DNA from: an uncultured Pseudophaeobacter sp.
GTDB taxonomy: Bacteria; Pseudomonadota; Alphaproteobacteria; Rhodobacterales; Rhodobacteraceae
DNA: 39,786 nucleotides
Direction of reading: 5' to 3'
NCBI GenBank assembly: GCA_905479575.1
Contig: CAJQNB010000047.1
Coordinates: 1-39,786, forward strand
Made by a program: the position numbers and the translations under genes. The notes under the pieces are model-generated. The model did no database searches, was not told the DNA's origin, and saw only the letters and a program-made list of their open reading frames with translations. Shown in pieces: positions 25,383 to 35,512 of the stretch (position 1 is the first letter of the stretch; every line of letters begins with the position of its first letter).

Positions 25383-26720
25383 TTGCGGCATTACAAGCTA
25401 CGAAAAGGACTCGAACTTCCGGTAGCGGGCGCCCCCGCGCAGGAAATTCACGATGGTCCCGCAGTCAGGACCGTTGCCTTGCTGGGCAGCGACTACCTAG
25501 GTTTGAAACCCCGTCTCGCGGTGCAGGAAGGCGATGTGATCGCCGCCGGCGCCCCGGTCTTTGCCCATAAGGATACGCCTGATGTGCAGGTGGTCTCACC
25601 TGTGTCGGGTCGGGTCAAAGCGGTGAACCGTGGCGCCCGCCGGGTGCTGGTCAGCGTCGAGATCGAAGTGGACGCCACTGCGGCAGAGCCCGTCGATTTC
25701 TCATCGGTGGGAGATGTCTCCACCGCTGAAGGCCTGGCAGAACGTCTGTGTGCGGCGGGTCTGTGGACTTCGTTCCGCACCCGGCCCTATTCCAAGGTGC
25801 CCGCATCCGATAGCCGCCCGGCGGCGATTTATGTGACGGCGATGGAATCAGAACCCCTGGCGGCGGATGCCAGCGTCATCATCAATCAGGCGGCGGATGA
25901 CTTTGCGGCGGGGCTCAAGGCCATTGCCATGCTGAGCGAAGGCAACACCTATCTTTGCCAATCTGGCGATGCGTCTATCCCCAGCGCCGATGGGGTTGAG
26001 GTTGTTGGCTTTGACGGACCGCATCCTGCGGGTCTGGCTGGCACCCATATGCATTTCATCGAGCCCCCCACCTCCACCAAAACCGTCTGGAGCATTGGCT
26101 ATCAGGATGTGATTGCCATTGGCCGTTTGCTGAACACAGCTGTGGTGAGTGCCGAACGCATTGTTGCCCTGTCGGGACCGCTGGTGAGCAAGCCACGTCT
26201 GGTGCGGACCACTGTTGGTGCCTCGATGGCGGATCTGCTGGCCGGTGAGCTGGACAACTCGGTGGCGCCACGGGTGATTTCCGGGTCGATCCTGTCGGGT
26301 CGTGCGGGCCAGGGGGCCGATGGCTATCTGGGCCGCTACGCGCGTCAGATCACCGTGATCGAAGAAGATCACAAACAGATCCCCATGGGCTGGATTCGCC
26401 CGATGGCGAGCAAATATGCGGTGCAGCCAGTGCTGGGATCGCTGTTCTCGAACAAGCTCTATGCGCTGACATCGAACCTCAATGGCGGACGTCGCGCCAT
26501 GGTGCCCACCGGCACCTTTGAGCAGCTGATGCCGCAGGACTATCTGCCAACGCAGCTTTTGCGTGCGCTTTTGGTAATGGATACAGACCAGGCCCAGGCG
26601 CTGGGAGCGCTGGAACTGGACGAAGAAGATCTCGGGCTGGTCGGCTTTGCCTGCCCGGCAAAATACGAATACGGACTGGCGCTGCGCGACAGTCTGACGA
26701 AGATCGAAAAGGAGGGATAG
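25383..26720 (+). CDS. nqrA: Na+-translocating NADH:quinone reductase subunit A
   Basis: A 445-residue soluble subunit on the cytoplasmic face of the Na+-NQR complex, about the same length as Vibrio NqrA. The start is a TTG giving MRHYKLRKGLELPVAGAPAQ, which aligns with the normal NqrA N-terminus. No ATG is available nearby, and a GA-rich stretch (AGAAGAAGAGA) serves as a weak Shine-Dalgarno. Further family regions include LAVQEGDVIAAGAPVFAHKD, SPVSGRVKAVNRGARR and the ISGSILSGR segment. First gene of nqrABCDEF, with a 210-bp promoter region shared with apbE. Confidence 0.95.
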   Translation: MRHYKLRKGLELPVAGAPAQEIHDGPAVRTVALLGSDYLGLKPRLAVQEGDVIAAGAPVFAHKDTPDVQVVSPVSGRVKAVNRGARRVLVSVEIEVDATAAEPVDFSSVGDVSTAEGLAERLCAAGLWTSFRTRPYSKVPASDSRPAAIYVTAMESEPLAADASVIINQAADDFAAGLKAIAMLSEGNTYLCQSGDASIPSADGVEVVGFDGPHPAGLAGTHMHFIEPPTSTKTVWSIGYQDVIAIGRLLNTAVVSAERIVALSGPLVSKPRLVRTTVGASMADLLAGELDNSVAPRVISGSILSGRAGQGADGYLGRYARQITVIEEDHKQIPMGWIRPMASKYAVQPVLGSLFSNKLYALTSNLNGGRRAMVPTGTFEQLMPQDYLPTQLLRALLVMDTDQAQALGALELDEEDLGLVGFACPAKYEYGLALRDSLTKIEKEG

Positions 26721-26724
26721 TCTC

Positions 26725-27924
26725 TTGGGTCTCCGTAACTTTTTTGACCGCATCGAGCCGAACTTTACCAAGGGCGGCAAGTGGGAGAAACTGTTCCCCA
26801 TCTATGAGATGGTGGAAAGCTTCCTCTACACACCAAAGACGGTCACCACCGCAGCGCCTCATGCGCGGTCGTATATCGATATGAAGCGGATCATGACCTA
26901 TGTGGTCATCGCAACGATCCCCTGCATTCTGTTTGGCCTTTATAACACCGGCCTGCAGGTCAACACCGCGCTTGGCGCCTACGAGGCCACGGGCTGGCGC
27001 GTCGCCGTGCTGGAATTCCTTGGCATTGGCTTTGACCCCAGCAATCCGCTGGTCAATATGGCGCATGGTCTGCTGTATTTCCTGCCGATCTATATCACCA
27101 CACTGGTGGTTGGCGGCATCTGGGAAGTGATCTTTGCCACCGTGCGCGGCCATGAGGTCAACGAAGGCTTCCTGGTGACCTCGATGCTTTATGCTCTGAT
27201 TGTGCCGGCCAGCATTCCGCTGTGGCAGGTAGCCTTGGGCATTTCCTTTGGCGTTGTCATTGGCAAAGAGGTCTTTGGCGGCACGGGTAAGAACTTCCTC
27301 AACCCGGCACTGACCGGGCGGGCCTTTCTGTATTTTGCTTATCCGGCCTATATGTCCGGTGACAGCATCTGGACGCCTGTTGACGGATTTTCCGGCGCCA
27401 CTGCGCTGTCGGTGTCTGCCTCTTCCGGGTTTGACCAGCTGGCGGCCAACGGGGTTGAGTGGATGGATGCCTTTATCGGCACTATTCAGGGCTCCTTTGG
27501 GGAAACCTCAACCCTGGCTTGCCTGATCGGTCTGGCCTTCCTCTTGGTGACCAAGATCGCTAACTGGCGTCTGATCATTGGTTGCATGGCGGGCATGGTG
27601 GGTTTCTCGCTGCTGCTGAATGCGATTGGGTCTGACAGCAATCCGATGTTTGCAATGCCCTGGTACTGGCATCTGGTCACCGGTGGTTTTGCCTTTGGCA
27701 TGGTCTTTATGGTCACCGAGCCGGTTTCGGCCAGCCACACCAATATGGGTCGCTATATCTATGGCGCGCTGATTGGCTTCATGGTGGTGATGATCCGGGT
27801 GATCAACCCGGCCTTCCCCGAAGGCATGATGCTGGCCATCCTGTTCGGCAACGTCTTTGCGCCGCTGATCGACTACTTTGTCGTGCAGGCCAATATCAAA
27901 CGGAGAGCGAAGCGTCATGTCTGA
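26725..27924 (+). CDS. nqrB: Na+-translocating NADH:quinone reductase subunit B
   Basis: A 399-residue membrane subunit carrying riboflavin and a covalent FMN. The FMN attachment motif SGAT (FSGATALS) places the flavin on Thr226. The N-terminal cytoplasmic region (MGLRNFFDRIEPNF...) is followed by about ten membrane helices, including the FGGTGKNFLNPALTGRAFLYF signature. The start is TTG at 26725, with GGAGGG about 8 nt upstream, four bases after the nqrA stop. It overlaps nqrC by 8 nt. Confidence 0.95.
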   Translation: MGLRNFFDRIEPNFTKGGKWEKLFPIYEMVESFLYTPKTVTTAAPHARSYIDMKRIMTYVVIATIPCILFGLYNTGLQVNTALGAYEATGWRVAVLEFLGIGFDPSNPLVNMAHGLLYFLPIYITTLVVGGIWEVIFATVRGHEVNEGFLVTSMLYALIVPASIPLWQVALGISFGVVIGKEVFGGTGKNFLNPALTGRAFLYFAYPAYMSGDSIWTPVDGFSGATALSVSASSGFDQLAANGVEWMDAFIGTIQGSFGETSTLACLIGLAFLLVTKIANWRLIIGCMAGMVGFSLLLNAIGSDSNPMFAMPWYWHLVTGGFAFGMVFMVTEPVSASHTNMGRYIYGALIGFMVVMIRVINPAFPEGMMLAILFGNVFAPLIDYFVVQANIKRRAKRHV

Positions 27925-28723
27925 GCAAACCAAAAAAGGCGCGATCCAGCGCTTCCTTGAGGCCTCGCCTGATTCAACCGGCAAAACCCTGTTTGTCGCT
28001 GTGGCGCTCTGCCTCTGTGCCTCGATGATCGTTTCGGCGGCGGCGGTGGCTCTGCGGCCGACGCAGGAAGCCAACAAGCTGAAAGACAAGCAGATCAATA
28101 TTCTGCAGGTCGCGGGCCTGTATCAGCCTGGCGTGAATGTGACAGAGGCCTTTGGCGCCTCCTTTGAACCGCATGTTCTGGAGCTGGCCACTGGCCGGTT
28201 TACCGAAGACTTTGATGTGGCGACTTTTGATGACCGCGCCGCGGCGGATGATCCGGCGACCTCGATTGCGTTGGAGGATGATCCGGCCTCGATCGGGCGG
28301 CAGTCCAAATACATGACCGTCTACCTGCTGAAGGATGACGCGGGCGAGATCGATAAGGTGATCCTGCCGCTGCATGGCTATGGTCTGTGGTCGACGCTCT
28401 ATGGCTTTATCGCGGTGGAAGAAAACGGCAATGACATCTTTGGCCTTCAGTTCTACAGCCACGCCGAAACCCCCGGTCTGGGCGCCGAGGTGGACAACCC
28501 CCGCTGGAAGGCCCTGTGGAAGGGCAAACAGCTGACGGATGAGTCGGGTGAGCTGCAAATCACCGTGGCCAAAACCGCGCCCGCCGCTGGCAAAGAGTTC
28601 CACGTGGACGCCCTGTCCGGTGCAACGCTGACCTCGGCTGGTGTCGACAATCTGGTGCGTTTCTGGATGGGCGAAACCGGGTATGCGCCGTTCCTTGCCA
28701 ATCTCAAAGCAGGAGATATCTGA
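27917..28723 (+). CDS. nqrC: Na+-translocating NADH:quinone reductase subunit C
   Basis: A 268-residue subunit with one N-terminal membrane helix (about residues 24-45) and a large FMN-binding domain. The covalent FMN site is Thr237 in [11 protein letters not shown], and [14 protein letters not shown] is also typical. The ATG at 27917 lies within the end of nqrB and has GGAGAG upstream. The frame is open further back inside nqrB but that is not needed. The stop overlaps the nqrD start (TGATG). Confidence 0.95.
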   Translation: MSEQTKKGAIQRFLEASPDSTGKTLFVAVALCLCASMIVSAAAVALRPTQEANKLKDKQINILQVAGLYQPGVNVTEAFGASFEPHVLELATGRFTEDFDVATFDDRAAADDPATSIALEDDPASIGRQSKYMTVYLLKDDAGEIDKVILPLHGYGLWSTLYGFIAVEENGNDIFGLQFYSHAETPGLGAEVDNPRWKALWKGKQLTDESGELQITVAKTAPAAGKEFHVDALSGATLTSAGVDNLVRFWMGETGYAPFLANLKAGDI

Positions 28724-29375
28724 TGTCCCAGACACGTAGGGAAATGCTGCTCGACCCATTGGTCGACAATAACCCGATCACCCTGCAGGTGCTTGGCATC
28801 TGTTCCGCCCTGGCGGTGACCTCCTCGCTCAAGGTGGCGCTGGTGATGACCCTCGCGGTGACGCTGGTGACGGCGTTTTCGTCCATGTTCATTTCGGTGC
28901 TGCGCAACCAGATCCCCAGCTCGATCCGCATTATCGTGCAGATGGTGATTATCGCGTCCTTGGTGATCCTGGTAGATCAGGTGCTCAAGGCCTATGCCTT
29001 TGAGATCTCCAAAACCCTGTCGGTTTTTGTGGGTCTGATCATCACCAACTGTATCGTCATGGGCCGCGCCGAAGCCTTTGCCATGAAGAACCCGCCGGTG
29101 GCCTCCTTTATCGACGGCATCGGCAACGGTTTGGGCTATGGTCTGATCCTGATGCTGGTTGGTTTTTTCCGCGAGCTGTTTGGCGCGGGCTCGCTGTTTG
29201 GGGTCACCATTCTGGAAACCGTGAACAACGGCGGCTGGTATGTGCCAAACGGGATGCTGTTGCTGCCACCTTCGGCCTTTTTCATCATCGGTCTTTTGAT
29301 CTGGGCCTTCCGCACCTGGAAGCCGGAACAGGTGGAAGAGCGTGAACATAAAATTCAAGTCGTAGAGGCCCACTG

Positions 29376-29376
<1 letters not shown>
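28723..29376 (+). CDS. nqrD: Na+-translocating NADH:quinone reductase subunit D
   Basis: A 217-residue membrane protein with six helices, homologous to RnfE. It shows [19 protein letters not shown] near the start and the [19 protein letters not shown] signature, whose Cys contributes with NqrE to the intramembrane iron site. It starts at the TGATG overlap with nqrC and ends in the same kind of overlap with nqrE. Confidence 0.95.
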
Positions 29377-29984
<608 letters not shown>

Positions 29985-29996
29985 GGGGCTGGCACA

Positions 29997-31220
29997 ATGG
30001 CTACTTTTGGACTTGGCATTGTCCTTTTTACCCTGATCGTTCTGGCGCTGGTCAGCATCATCATCGCGGCCCGTTCCAAGCTGGTTTCCACCGGCAATGT
30101 GAACATCACCATCAACGGCGAGAAAACCATCTCAGTCCCTGCCGGCGGTAAGCTGTTGCAAACCCTGGCGGCGGAAAAACTGTTTGTGCCTTCGGCCTGT
30201 GGCGGCGGGGGCACCTGTGCCCAGTGTCGGGTGCGGGTGCATTCCGGTGGCGGGTCGATCCTGCCAACCGAAGAAGGCCATATCACCAAGCGTGAGGCCG
30301 GTTGTGGTGACCGTCTGTCCTGTCAGGTTGCGGTCAAGCAGGACATGGAAGTGGAAGTGCCCGAAGAGGTCTTTGGCGTCAAAAAATGGGAATGCACCGT
30401 GCGTTCCAATGAAAATGTCGCCACCTTCATCAAGGCGCTTATTCTGGATCTGCCCGAAGGCGAGGATGTGAATTTCCGCGCGGGGGGCTACATCCAGATC
30501 GAAGCCCCGGCCCATGCGCTGAAGTACACCGACTTTGACATCGAAGAAGACTACCGCGCCGATTGGGATCGCTTTAACCTCTGGCAGTATGAATCGGTTG
30601 TGTCTGAACCGGTTGAGCGCGCCTATTCCATGGCCAACTACCCGGATGAAAAGGGCATGATCATGCTCAACGTCCGGGTTGCCTCGCCGCCCCCCGGATC
30701 TGAGGGCATCCCAGCGGGCATGATGTCGAGCTACATCTTCAACCTCAAGCCCGGCGACAAGGTCACCATCTCTGGTCCCTTTGGCGAATTCTTTGCCCGC
30801 GATACGCAAAAAGAGATGGTCTTTATCGGGGGTGGTGCCGGTATGGCGCCCATGCGTAGCCATATCTTTGACCAGCTCAAACGGCTGGAAAACCGCGATC
30901 GCAAGATCAGCTTCTGGTATGGTGCACGCTCCAAGAAAGAGATGTTCTTTGTTGAGGACTTCGACACCCTGGCAGCGGAGTTTGACAACTTTGATTGGCA
31001 CGTGGCCCTGTCGGATGCGATGCCCGAGGATGAATGGACCGGCCACACCGGGTTTATCCATAACGTGCTCTTTGAAGAGTACCTGAAAAACCACCCGGCG
31101 CCGGAAGACTGCGAGTTCTACATGTGTGGTCCGCCGATCATGAACCAGTCGGTGATCAACATGCTGCTCGACCTCGGTGTCGACCGTGAAGACATCATGC
31201 TGGATGATTTTGGCGGCTAA
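29997..31220 (+). CDS. nqrF: Na+-translocating NADH:quinone reductase subunit F
   Basis: A 407-residue NADH-oxidising subunit. One N-terminal membrane helix (about residues 3-24) is followed by a 2Fe-2S ferredoxin domain with ligands Cys68, Cys74, Cys77 ([12 protein letters not shown]) and Cys109 (RLSCQV). Then come an FAD domain (RAYSMANYP) and an NADH domain ([27 protein letters not shown]). It passes electrons from NADH via FAD and the 2Fe-2S centre to NqrD/E. It is the last gene of the operon and is followed by an intrinsic terminator. Confidence 0.96.
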   Translation: MATFGLGIVLFTLIVLALVSIIIAARSKLVSTGNVNITINGEKTISVPAGGKLLQTLAAEKLFVPSACGGGGTCAQCRVRVHSGGGSILPTEEGHITKREAGCGDRLSCQVAVKQDMEVEVPEEVFGVKKWECTVRSNENVATFIKALILDLPEGEDVNFRAGGYIQIEAPAHALKYTDFDIEEDYRADWDRFNLWQYESVVSEPVERAYSMANYPDEKGMIMLNVRVASPPPGSEGIPAGMMSSYIFNLKPGDKVTISGPFGEFFARDTQKEMVFIGGGAGMAPMRSHIFDQLKRLENRDRKISFWYGARSKKEMFFVEDFDTLAAEFDNFDWHVALSDAMPEDEWTGHTGFIHNVLFEEYLKNHPAPEDCEFYMCGPPIMNQSVINMLLDLGVDREDIMLDDFGG

Positions 31221-31244
31221 GCTGCTCTGAAAAGATCGAAAAAG

Positions 31245-31271
31245 CGGCTCCCGTATCGGGGGCCGTTTTTG
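31245..31271 (+). terminator. Intrinsic terminator after nqrF
   Basis: CGGCTCCCG-TAT-CGGGGGCCG forms a 9-bp stem (one T-G pair) followed by TTTTTG. It begins about 25 bp after the nqrF stop. Confidence 0.85.
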
Positions 31272-31298
31272 TTTGGCGATGGGGGTAAGGCCGGGGCC

Positions 31299-31736
31299 CT
31301 AGGGTAAATCAGGGGCTGATTTGCCTAGCGCCTTGCGCGCCAGATCCAGAAAGGCCGCGTGCTCTTGTGGTGTCAGCGCTTGCAGCATTTCTCCCTGCAT
31401 CTGTTCCACCAGCGGCAGAACCTCTTCAAATAACGCTTGGCCTTTTTCGGTGAGCCGCACCTCGCGGGCGCGCCGGTCGCGCGCGCTGACGCTGCGGGTG
31501 ACATAGCCCTTTTGATCCAGCCGGTCGATCACCCCGCCAATGGTGGCCCGGTCATAGGCGATCTTGGCCGCGACGCCTGCCTGGTCGATGCCGGGGCAGG
31601 AGGCAATGGCATCCATGGCTGCAAACTGAACCGGTGTCAGGTCGTAGCCGGTCGCCTGCATCTGTTTTGCAAAGATATGGGTGGAGACCTGGTTCAGCCT
31701 GCGGATCAGGTGGCCCGCCATATTCTGTACTCGCAT
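31299..31736 (-). CDS. mobR: MarR-family regulator, MobR-like
   Basis: A 145-residue MarR-type winged-helix protein. The recognition region is IDQAGVAAKIAYDRATIGGVIDRLDQKGYVTRSVSARDRRAREVRLTEKGQ, with the wing DRRAREV. It diverges from mobA across about 160 bp. The same arrangement of a MarR regulator against a 3-hydroxybenzoate 4-hydroxylase gene is described for MobR/MobA of Comamonas testosteroni, where MobR represses mobA. The name rests on that context. AAGGA lies about 8 nt before the ATG. Confidence 0.8.
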   Translation of the reverse strand: MRVQNMAGHLIRRLNQVSTHIFAKQMQATGYDLTPVQFAAMDAIASCPGIDQAGVAAKIAYDRATIGGVIDRLDQKGYVTRSVSARDRRAREVRLTEKGQALFEEVLPLVEQMQGEMLQALTPQEHAAFLDLARKALGKSAPDLP

Positions 31737-31898
31737 CGCCTGTTCCTTCTGCTCTCAAGCGCTCTGTCCTGTGTAATACAGCTGAGGTCCGGATGATAGG
31801 AAGTACACATATTAAATTCTTGACTCAATATAGTAAGCATAGATACTAATTGCAGCGACCGCCCCAGCGGCTTGGGTTCACATTGAAGGAGCATGGCA
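31737..31898. promoter_or_regulatory. mobR-mobA divergent promoter region
   Basis: An A+T-rich stretch at 31800-31855 contains a TTGACT (31820-31825) pointing toward mobA. A TAGTA-N8-TACTA inverted repeat (31832-31848) lies where the -10 region would be. This layout fits repression by a MarR dimer. AAGGAG at 31885-31890 sits correctly for the mobA ATG at 31899 and too close to the ATG at 31893. Confidence 0.45.
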
Positions 31899-33812
31899 AT
31901 GCAGTTTTACAAAGAAGGCTTTCGAGGCGGCAATCCGGATGTAAAACCCACGGCAGCTGATCTGCGCGCGCGCGGGGCCTATGAGGCGCTGCCGGACCGG
32001 GTCGATGTGCTGATTGCCGGCTGCGGTCCGGCGGGGCTGTGCCTGGCGGCGCAGTTGGCGCAGGCGCCCGAAATCAAAACCATGATTGTAGATCCTAAAC
32101 CCGGTCCCATCGAAAAGGGACAGGCCGATGGGGTCAATACCCGCACCATGGAGATGTTTCAGGCCTTTGGCTTTGCCGAAACGGTCAAGCGGGAAAGCTA
32201 CTGGGTCAACCAGACGGCTTTCTGGTCACCGGACCCCAGGAACCCGGCGCATATCAGCCGTATTGGCCGGGTGCAGGATGTGCCCGAGGGCTCCTCGGAG
32301 ATGCCACATACCCTGATCAACCAGGCGCGGGTACATGAATTGTTCCTGGAGGTGATGAAAAACGCCCCAACCCGGCTGGAACCGGATTATTCCTGGGCGG
32401 TCCGCGATCTGGAGATTGACCCATCGACCAGCGATCATCCGGTTACGGTTACGCTGGAAAACACCGGTATCAACGCCGGTGAGACCAAAACGGTCCGGGC
32501 CAATTATGTGGTGGGCTGTGATGGGGCGCGCTCCAGGGTACGCAGTGCGATTGGGGGCGAGCTGCACGGCGATGCGGCCCATCAGGCCTGGGGCGTGATG
32601 GACATTCTGGCCAATACCGACTTTCCGGATGTGCGGCAGAAATGCCTGATCGCCTCGGCGACAGAGGGCAATATCCTGATCCTGCCCCGCGAGGGCGGCT
32701 ATCTGTTTCGCATGTATGTGGAGCTGGACAAGCTGAACCCGGATGAACGTGTTTCCAGCCGCAACTTTACCGCCGATCACATGATCGAAGCGGCGAACAG
32801 GATCATGCAACCCTACAGTATCGACGTGAAAGAGGTGGTCTGGTGGTCCATTTACGAGATTGGCCACCGGCTGACGGATCGGTTTGACGATGTGCCTGCG
32901 GCGCAGGACCGGAACCCACGGGTCTTTACCGCCGGGGATGCCTGCCACACCCATAGCCCCAAGGCCGGGCAGGGGATGAACGTCTCGATGCAGGACAGTT
33001 TCAACCTCGGCTGGAAACTGATGCAGGTCTTCCAGGGGCGCTCGGATCCCAGCCTGTTGCGCAGCTATTCGGCTGAACGTTGGGTCGAGGCAAAGCGGCT
33101 GATCGAGACGGATCACCAATGGGCGCGGATCATGTCAGCGCCGGCCGGAGAGTCCGAGCTCGACAGTGGCGACATGCCGCGATTCCAGAAACAGTTCGTC
33201 GAGAACCTGGAGTTCACCGGCGGGTTGGCGGTGAAATATGATGCCTCAGCGCTGACAGGGCATGAGACTCATCAGGCTCTGGCACCGGGGTTTGAGATCG
33301 GACGCCGCTTTCATTCCGGCCCGGTGGTTCGGGTGGCAGATGCCATGCAGATGCAGCTGGGCCACGTGGCGGAGGCCGATGGCCGCTGGCGGATCTATGC
33401 CTTTGCCGGTCAGGACAGCGCCGCAGGGTCCGATCTGTATCGGCTGTGTGAGTGGTTGATGAATGACCCTGACTCGGCTGCGCAAAAGTACCGCCGCCCG
33501 GAGGAGGACATTGATGCAGTGATCGACCTGCGCGCCATCTTCCAGCAGGGCTTTGATGCGCTACTGGACCAGCAGATGCCCGAGATCCTGAAACCCTGCA
33601 CGGGCAAGCTGGGCCTGCAGGACCACGAGAAGATCTTTTGTGTCGATCACAAAGACGCCGGGGATATATTCGAGATGCGCGGTGTTGATCGCGAGGCGGG
33701 CTGCATGGTTGTGGTGCGGCCAGATCAGTATGTCGCCCATGTGCTGCCGCTTGATGCACATGCCCAGCTGAGCAGCTTCTTTGATGGGGTGTTCCGCTCC
33801 CCCAGCACTTAG
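31899..33812 (+). CDS. mobA: 3-Hydroxybenzoate 4-monooxygenase-like FAD hydroxylase
   Basis: A 637-residue flavoprotein hydroxylase of the phenol 2-monooxygenase/MobA group. Comamonas MobA has about the same length and converts 3-hydroxybenzoate to protocatechuate with NADPH and O2. Motifs: FAD-binding GCGPAGLCLAA near residue 37, the middle VVGCDGARSRVR motif, and GDACHTHSPKAGQGMNVSMQD, which binds FAD and is typical of the group. The C-terminal thioredoxin-like domain (about residues 440-637) is present. I use the ATG at 31899 because the Shine-Dalgarno spacing fits. Substrate assignment rests on length, family and the divergent MarR gene. A phenol or other hydroxybenzoate hydroxylase is possible. 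Confidence 0.8.
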   Translation: MQFYKEGFRGGNPDVKPTAADLRARGAYEALPDRVDVLIAGCGPAGLCLAAQLAQAPEIKTMIVDPKPGPIEKGQADGVNTRTMEMFQAFGFAETVKRESYWVNQTAFWSPDPRNPAHISRIGRVQDVPEGSSEMPHTLINQARVHELFLEVMKNAPTRLEPDYSWAVRDLEIDPSTSDHPVTVTLENTGINAGETKTVRANYVVGCDGARSRVRSAIGGELHGDAAHQAWGVMDILANTDFPDVRQKCLIASATEGNILILPREGGYLFRMYVELDKLNPDERVSSRNFTADHMIEAANRIMQPYSIDVKEVVWWSIYEIGHRLTDRFDDVPAAQDRNPRVFTAGDACHTHSPKAGQGMNVSMQDSFNLGWKLMQVFQGRSDPSLLRSYSAERWVEAKRLIETDHQWARIMSAPAGESELDSGDMPRFQKQFVENLEFTGGLAVKYDASALTGHETHQALAPGFEIGRRFHSGPVVRVADAMQMQLGHVAEADGRWRIYAFAGQDSAAGSDLYRLCEWLMNDPDSAAQKYRRPEEDIDAVIDLRAIFQQGFDALLDQQMPEILKPCTGKLGLQDHEKIFCVDHKDAGDIFEMRGVDREAGCMVVVRPDQYVAHVLPLDAHAQLSSFFDGVFRSPST

Positions 33813-33872
33813 GCTGGGCGCGTCCCGTCGGCTGTTCAGGTTGAGTTCCCAGTTTGAGGCTCTTCTCAATGT

Positions 33873-33905
33873 TTGACTATAATGGTTATGAGGTATAATC
33901 ATTAT
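33873..33905 (+). promoter_or_regulatory. Promoter and inverted-repeat operator of the hydroxycinnamate operon
   Basis: The 11-bp arms ATAATGGTTAT (33879-33889) and ATAATCATTAT (33895-33905) are inverted repeats matching at 10 of 11 positions, with a 5-bp spacer. Two TATAAT boxes (33878-33883 and 33894-33899) lie in or at the repeat. TTGAGG at 33854-33859 is 18 bp before the first and TTGACT at 33873-33878 is 15 bp before the second. A MarR-type dimer bound here would block transcription of the SDR-to-amidohydrolase genes. The obvious candidate is the MarR encoded at 35513-36010. Confidence 0.65.
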
Positions 33906-33965
33906 GGAGACTCACGTTGAGTGCAGGGAGCGTTTGACCCTTAGGGGTTAGCAGGGAGGCGATAA

Positions 33966-34730
33966 ATGCGGATTGACGGACAAATTGCGTTAGTGACAGG
34001 TGGCGGTAGCGGTCTTGGGGCGGCGACGGCGCGGCTGTTGGCGGGGCAGGGGGCCAAGGTGGCGATCCTGGATTATGATCTCACCCGGGCCCAAGCGGTC
34101 GCCGCTGAAATTGGCGGCGTTGCGGTGCAGGCGGATGTCAGCGATGAGGCGGCGGTAAGTGCCGCCATGGACAGCGCTATAGATCAGCTGGGTGGCGTGC
34201 CCCGGATTGCGATCAGCTGTGCCGGCGTTGGCATGGCAGCGCGGATTGTCGGGCGCGAAGGCAAACTGTCCTTTGACGTGTTTGAAAAGACCCTGCGGGT
34301 CAATTTGTTTGGCACTTACAATGTGATGAGCCACGCGGCGCGCCGTATGGCCGAGCTGGAGCCGCTGGGTGATGGCGAACGCGGCGTGGTGATCAATACC
34401 GCCTCTGTTGCCTTTGAAGATGGTCAACTGGGGCAGGCTGCCTATGCGGCGTCAAAAGGAGCTATTGCCTCCATGTGTCTGCCTGCCGCGCGAGAATTTG
34501 CCCAGTCTGGCATTCGCGTCATGGCCATCGCACCGGGGCTGTTTCAGACCCCGATGATGGAGGGGCTGCCGCCGGAAATCGCCGAAAAGATCACCGCAAA
34601 TATTCCCTTCCCCGCGCGGTTGGGGGCCCCGGAAGAATTTGCCCTTTTGGCCCAGCAGATCATTTCGAACCCGTTTTTGAACGGGACCACAATTCGTCTG
34701 GACGGGGCCGTGCGCCTGCCGCCACGCTGA
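33966..34730 (+). CDS. SDR 3-hydroxyacyl-CoA dehydrogenase (CouN-like)
   Basis: A 254-residue classical short-chain dehydrogenase of the type 2 3-hydroxyacyl-CoA dehydrogenase (HSD10-like) kind. It has the NAD motif TGGGSGLG, the D33-type acidic residue in ILDYD favouring NAD+, and the catalytic residues Ser147, Tyr160 and Lys164 (YAASK). HSD10-like features include the Cys-Ala-Gly-Val stretch (ISCAGVGMA) and the C-terminal FLNGTTIRLDGAVRLPPR. In this operon it would oxidise the 3-hydroxy-3-arylpropanoyl-CoA made by the hydratase to the 3-oxo ester. GGGAGG precedes the ATG. First gene of a five-gene operon with gaps of 2 to 10 bp. Confidence 0.88.
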   Translation: MRIDGQIALVTGGGSGLGAATARLLAGQGAKVAILDYDLTRAQAVAAEIGGVAVQADVSDEAAVSAAMDSAIDQLGGVPRIAISCAGVGMAARIVGREGKLSFDVFEKTLRVNLFGTYNVMSHAARRMAELEPLGDGERGVVINTASVAFEDGQLGQAAYAASKGAIASMCLPAAREFAQSGIRVMAIAPGLFQTPMMEGLPPEIAEKITANIPFPARLGAPEEFALLAQQIISNPFLNGTTIRLDGAVRLPPR

Positions 34731-34740
34731 GGAAACGACA

Positions 34741-35508
34741 ATGAGCGACCCAATTCTGAAGATCGAGATCGTCGATACGATCGCAACGCTGACCATGAAC
34801 CGCCCCGACAAGCGCAACGCCATGTGCGAAGAGCTGCTGATGGCCCTGGACGCATTCTTTTCCGCGCCGCCCAAAGAGGTGCGGGTGGTGATCCTGACCG
34901 GCACCGCAGGCCATTTCTGCTCGGGGTTGGATCTGTCGGAACATGTTCACCGCTCCGCCGAAGAAAACCTGTACCACTCGCGCCACTGGCATGCGGTGAT
35001 GGAGAAAATCCAGTTCGGCGGGCTTGCCGTGGTCTCGGCCATCTTTGGCGCAGTCATCGGCGGCGGGCTGGAGCTTGCCTCATCGACCCATGTGCGTATC
35101 GCCGAAGACTCGACAATTTTCCAACTGCCCGAAGGGCGACGGGGCATTTTTGTCGGCGGTGGCGCAACGGCGCGTGTTGGTCGCTTGTTAGGGCCGGATC
35201 GCATGACCGAAATGATGCTGACGGGTCGCAAATACAATGCCGCAGAAGGCCTGGCTTTGGGGCTGACCCATTATGCCGTGGGCGAGGGTGAAGCCCTGCC
35301 ACTGGCGCAGCAGCTTGCAGGTAAGATTGCCCGCAATGCGCCGTTGTCCAACTATCTGATGATCCAGTCGATTGCGCGGATCAATGACATGTCGCAAAGC
35401 GACGGATTGTTCACGGAATCCCTGGCCGCTGCCCTGTCCCAGACAACCCCCGACGCCGAAGAAGGCCTGAAGGCCTTCCTTGAAAAACGCGCGCCAAAGT
35501 TTCGGTGA
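34741..35508 (+). CDS. Enoyl-CoA hydratase/isomerase (crotonase) family, CouM-like
   Basis: A 255-residue crotonase-fold protein. The oxyanion-hole segments are GHFCSGLDLSEH and GAVIGGGLELAS, and Glu131 in QLPEGRRGIFVGGG is at the usual catalytic Glu position. It is somewhat shorter than feruloyl-CoA hydratase-lyases (Ech/HCHL, about 275 residues) and I do not see their typical sequence. Hydration of the aryl-propenoyl-CoA without C-C cleavage therefore fits better, with cleavage left to the SDR and amidohydrolase. This is inference from the gene set, and a hydratase-lyase role is not excluded. It starts 10 bp after the SDR with GAGGAAA upstream. Confidence 0.85.
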   Translation: MSDPILKIEIVDTIATLTMNRPDKRNAMCEELLMALDAFFSAPPKEVRVVILTGTAGHFCSGLDLSEHVHRSAEENLYHSRHWHAVMEKIQFGGLAVVSAIFGAVIGGGLELASSTHVRIAEDSTIFQLPEGRRGIFVGGGATARVGRLLGPDRMTEMMLTGRKYNAAEGLALGLTHYAVGEGEALPLAQQLAGKIARNAPLSNYLMIQSIARINDMSQSDGLFTESLAAALSQTTPDAEEGLKAFLEKRAPKFR

Positions 35509-35512
35509 GGAT

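Noticed and set aside
25848..26801. 317-codon minus-strand frame opposite nqrA
   Set aside because: It lies opposite a well-supported Na+-NQR gene and has no family pattern. Similar long antisense frames opposite nqrF (30132-31094) and mobA (32226-33119) were dismissed for the same reason.
34741..35508. Feruloyl-CoA hydratase-lyase (Ech/HCHL) as the call for the crotonase
   Set aside because: The protein is shorter than HCHL and does not show its typical sequence. A dehydrogenase and an amidohydrolase in the same operon make the non-lyase route more likely, although the possibility stays open.
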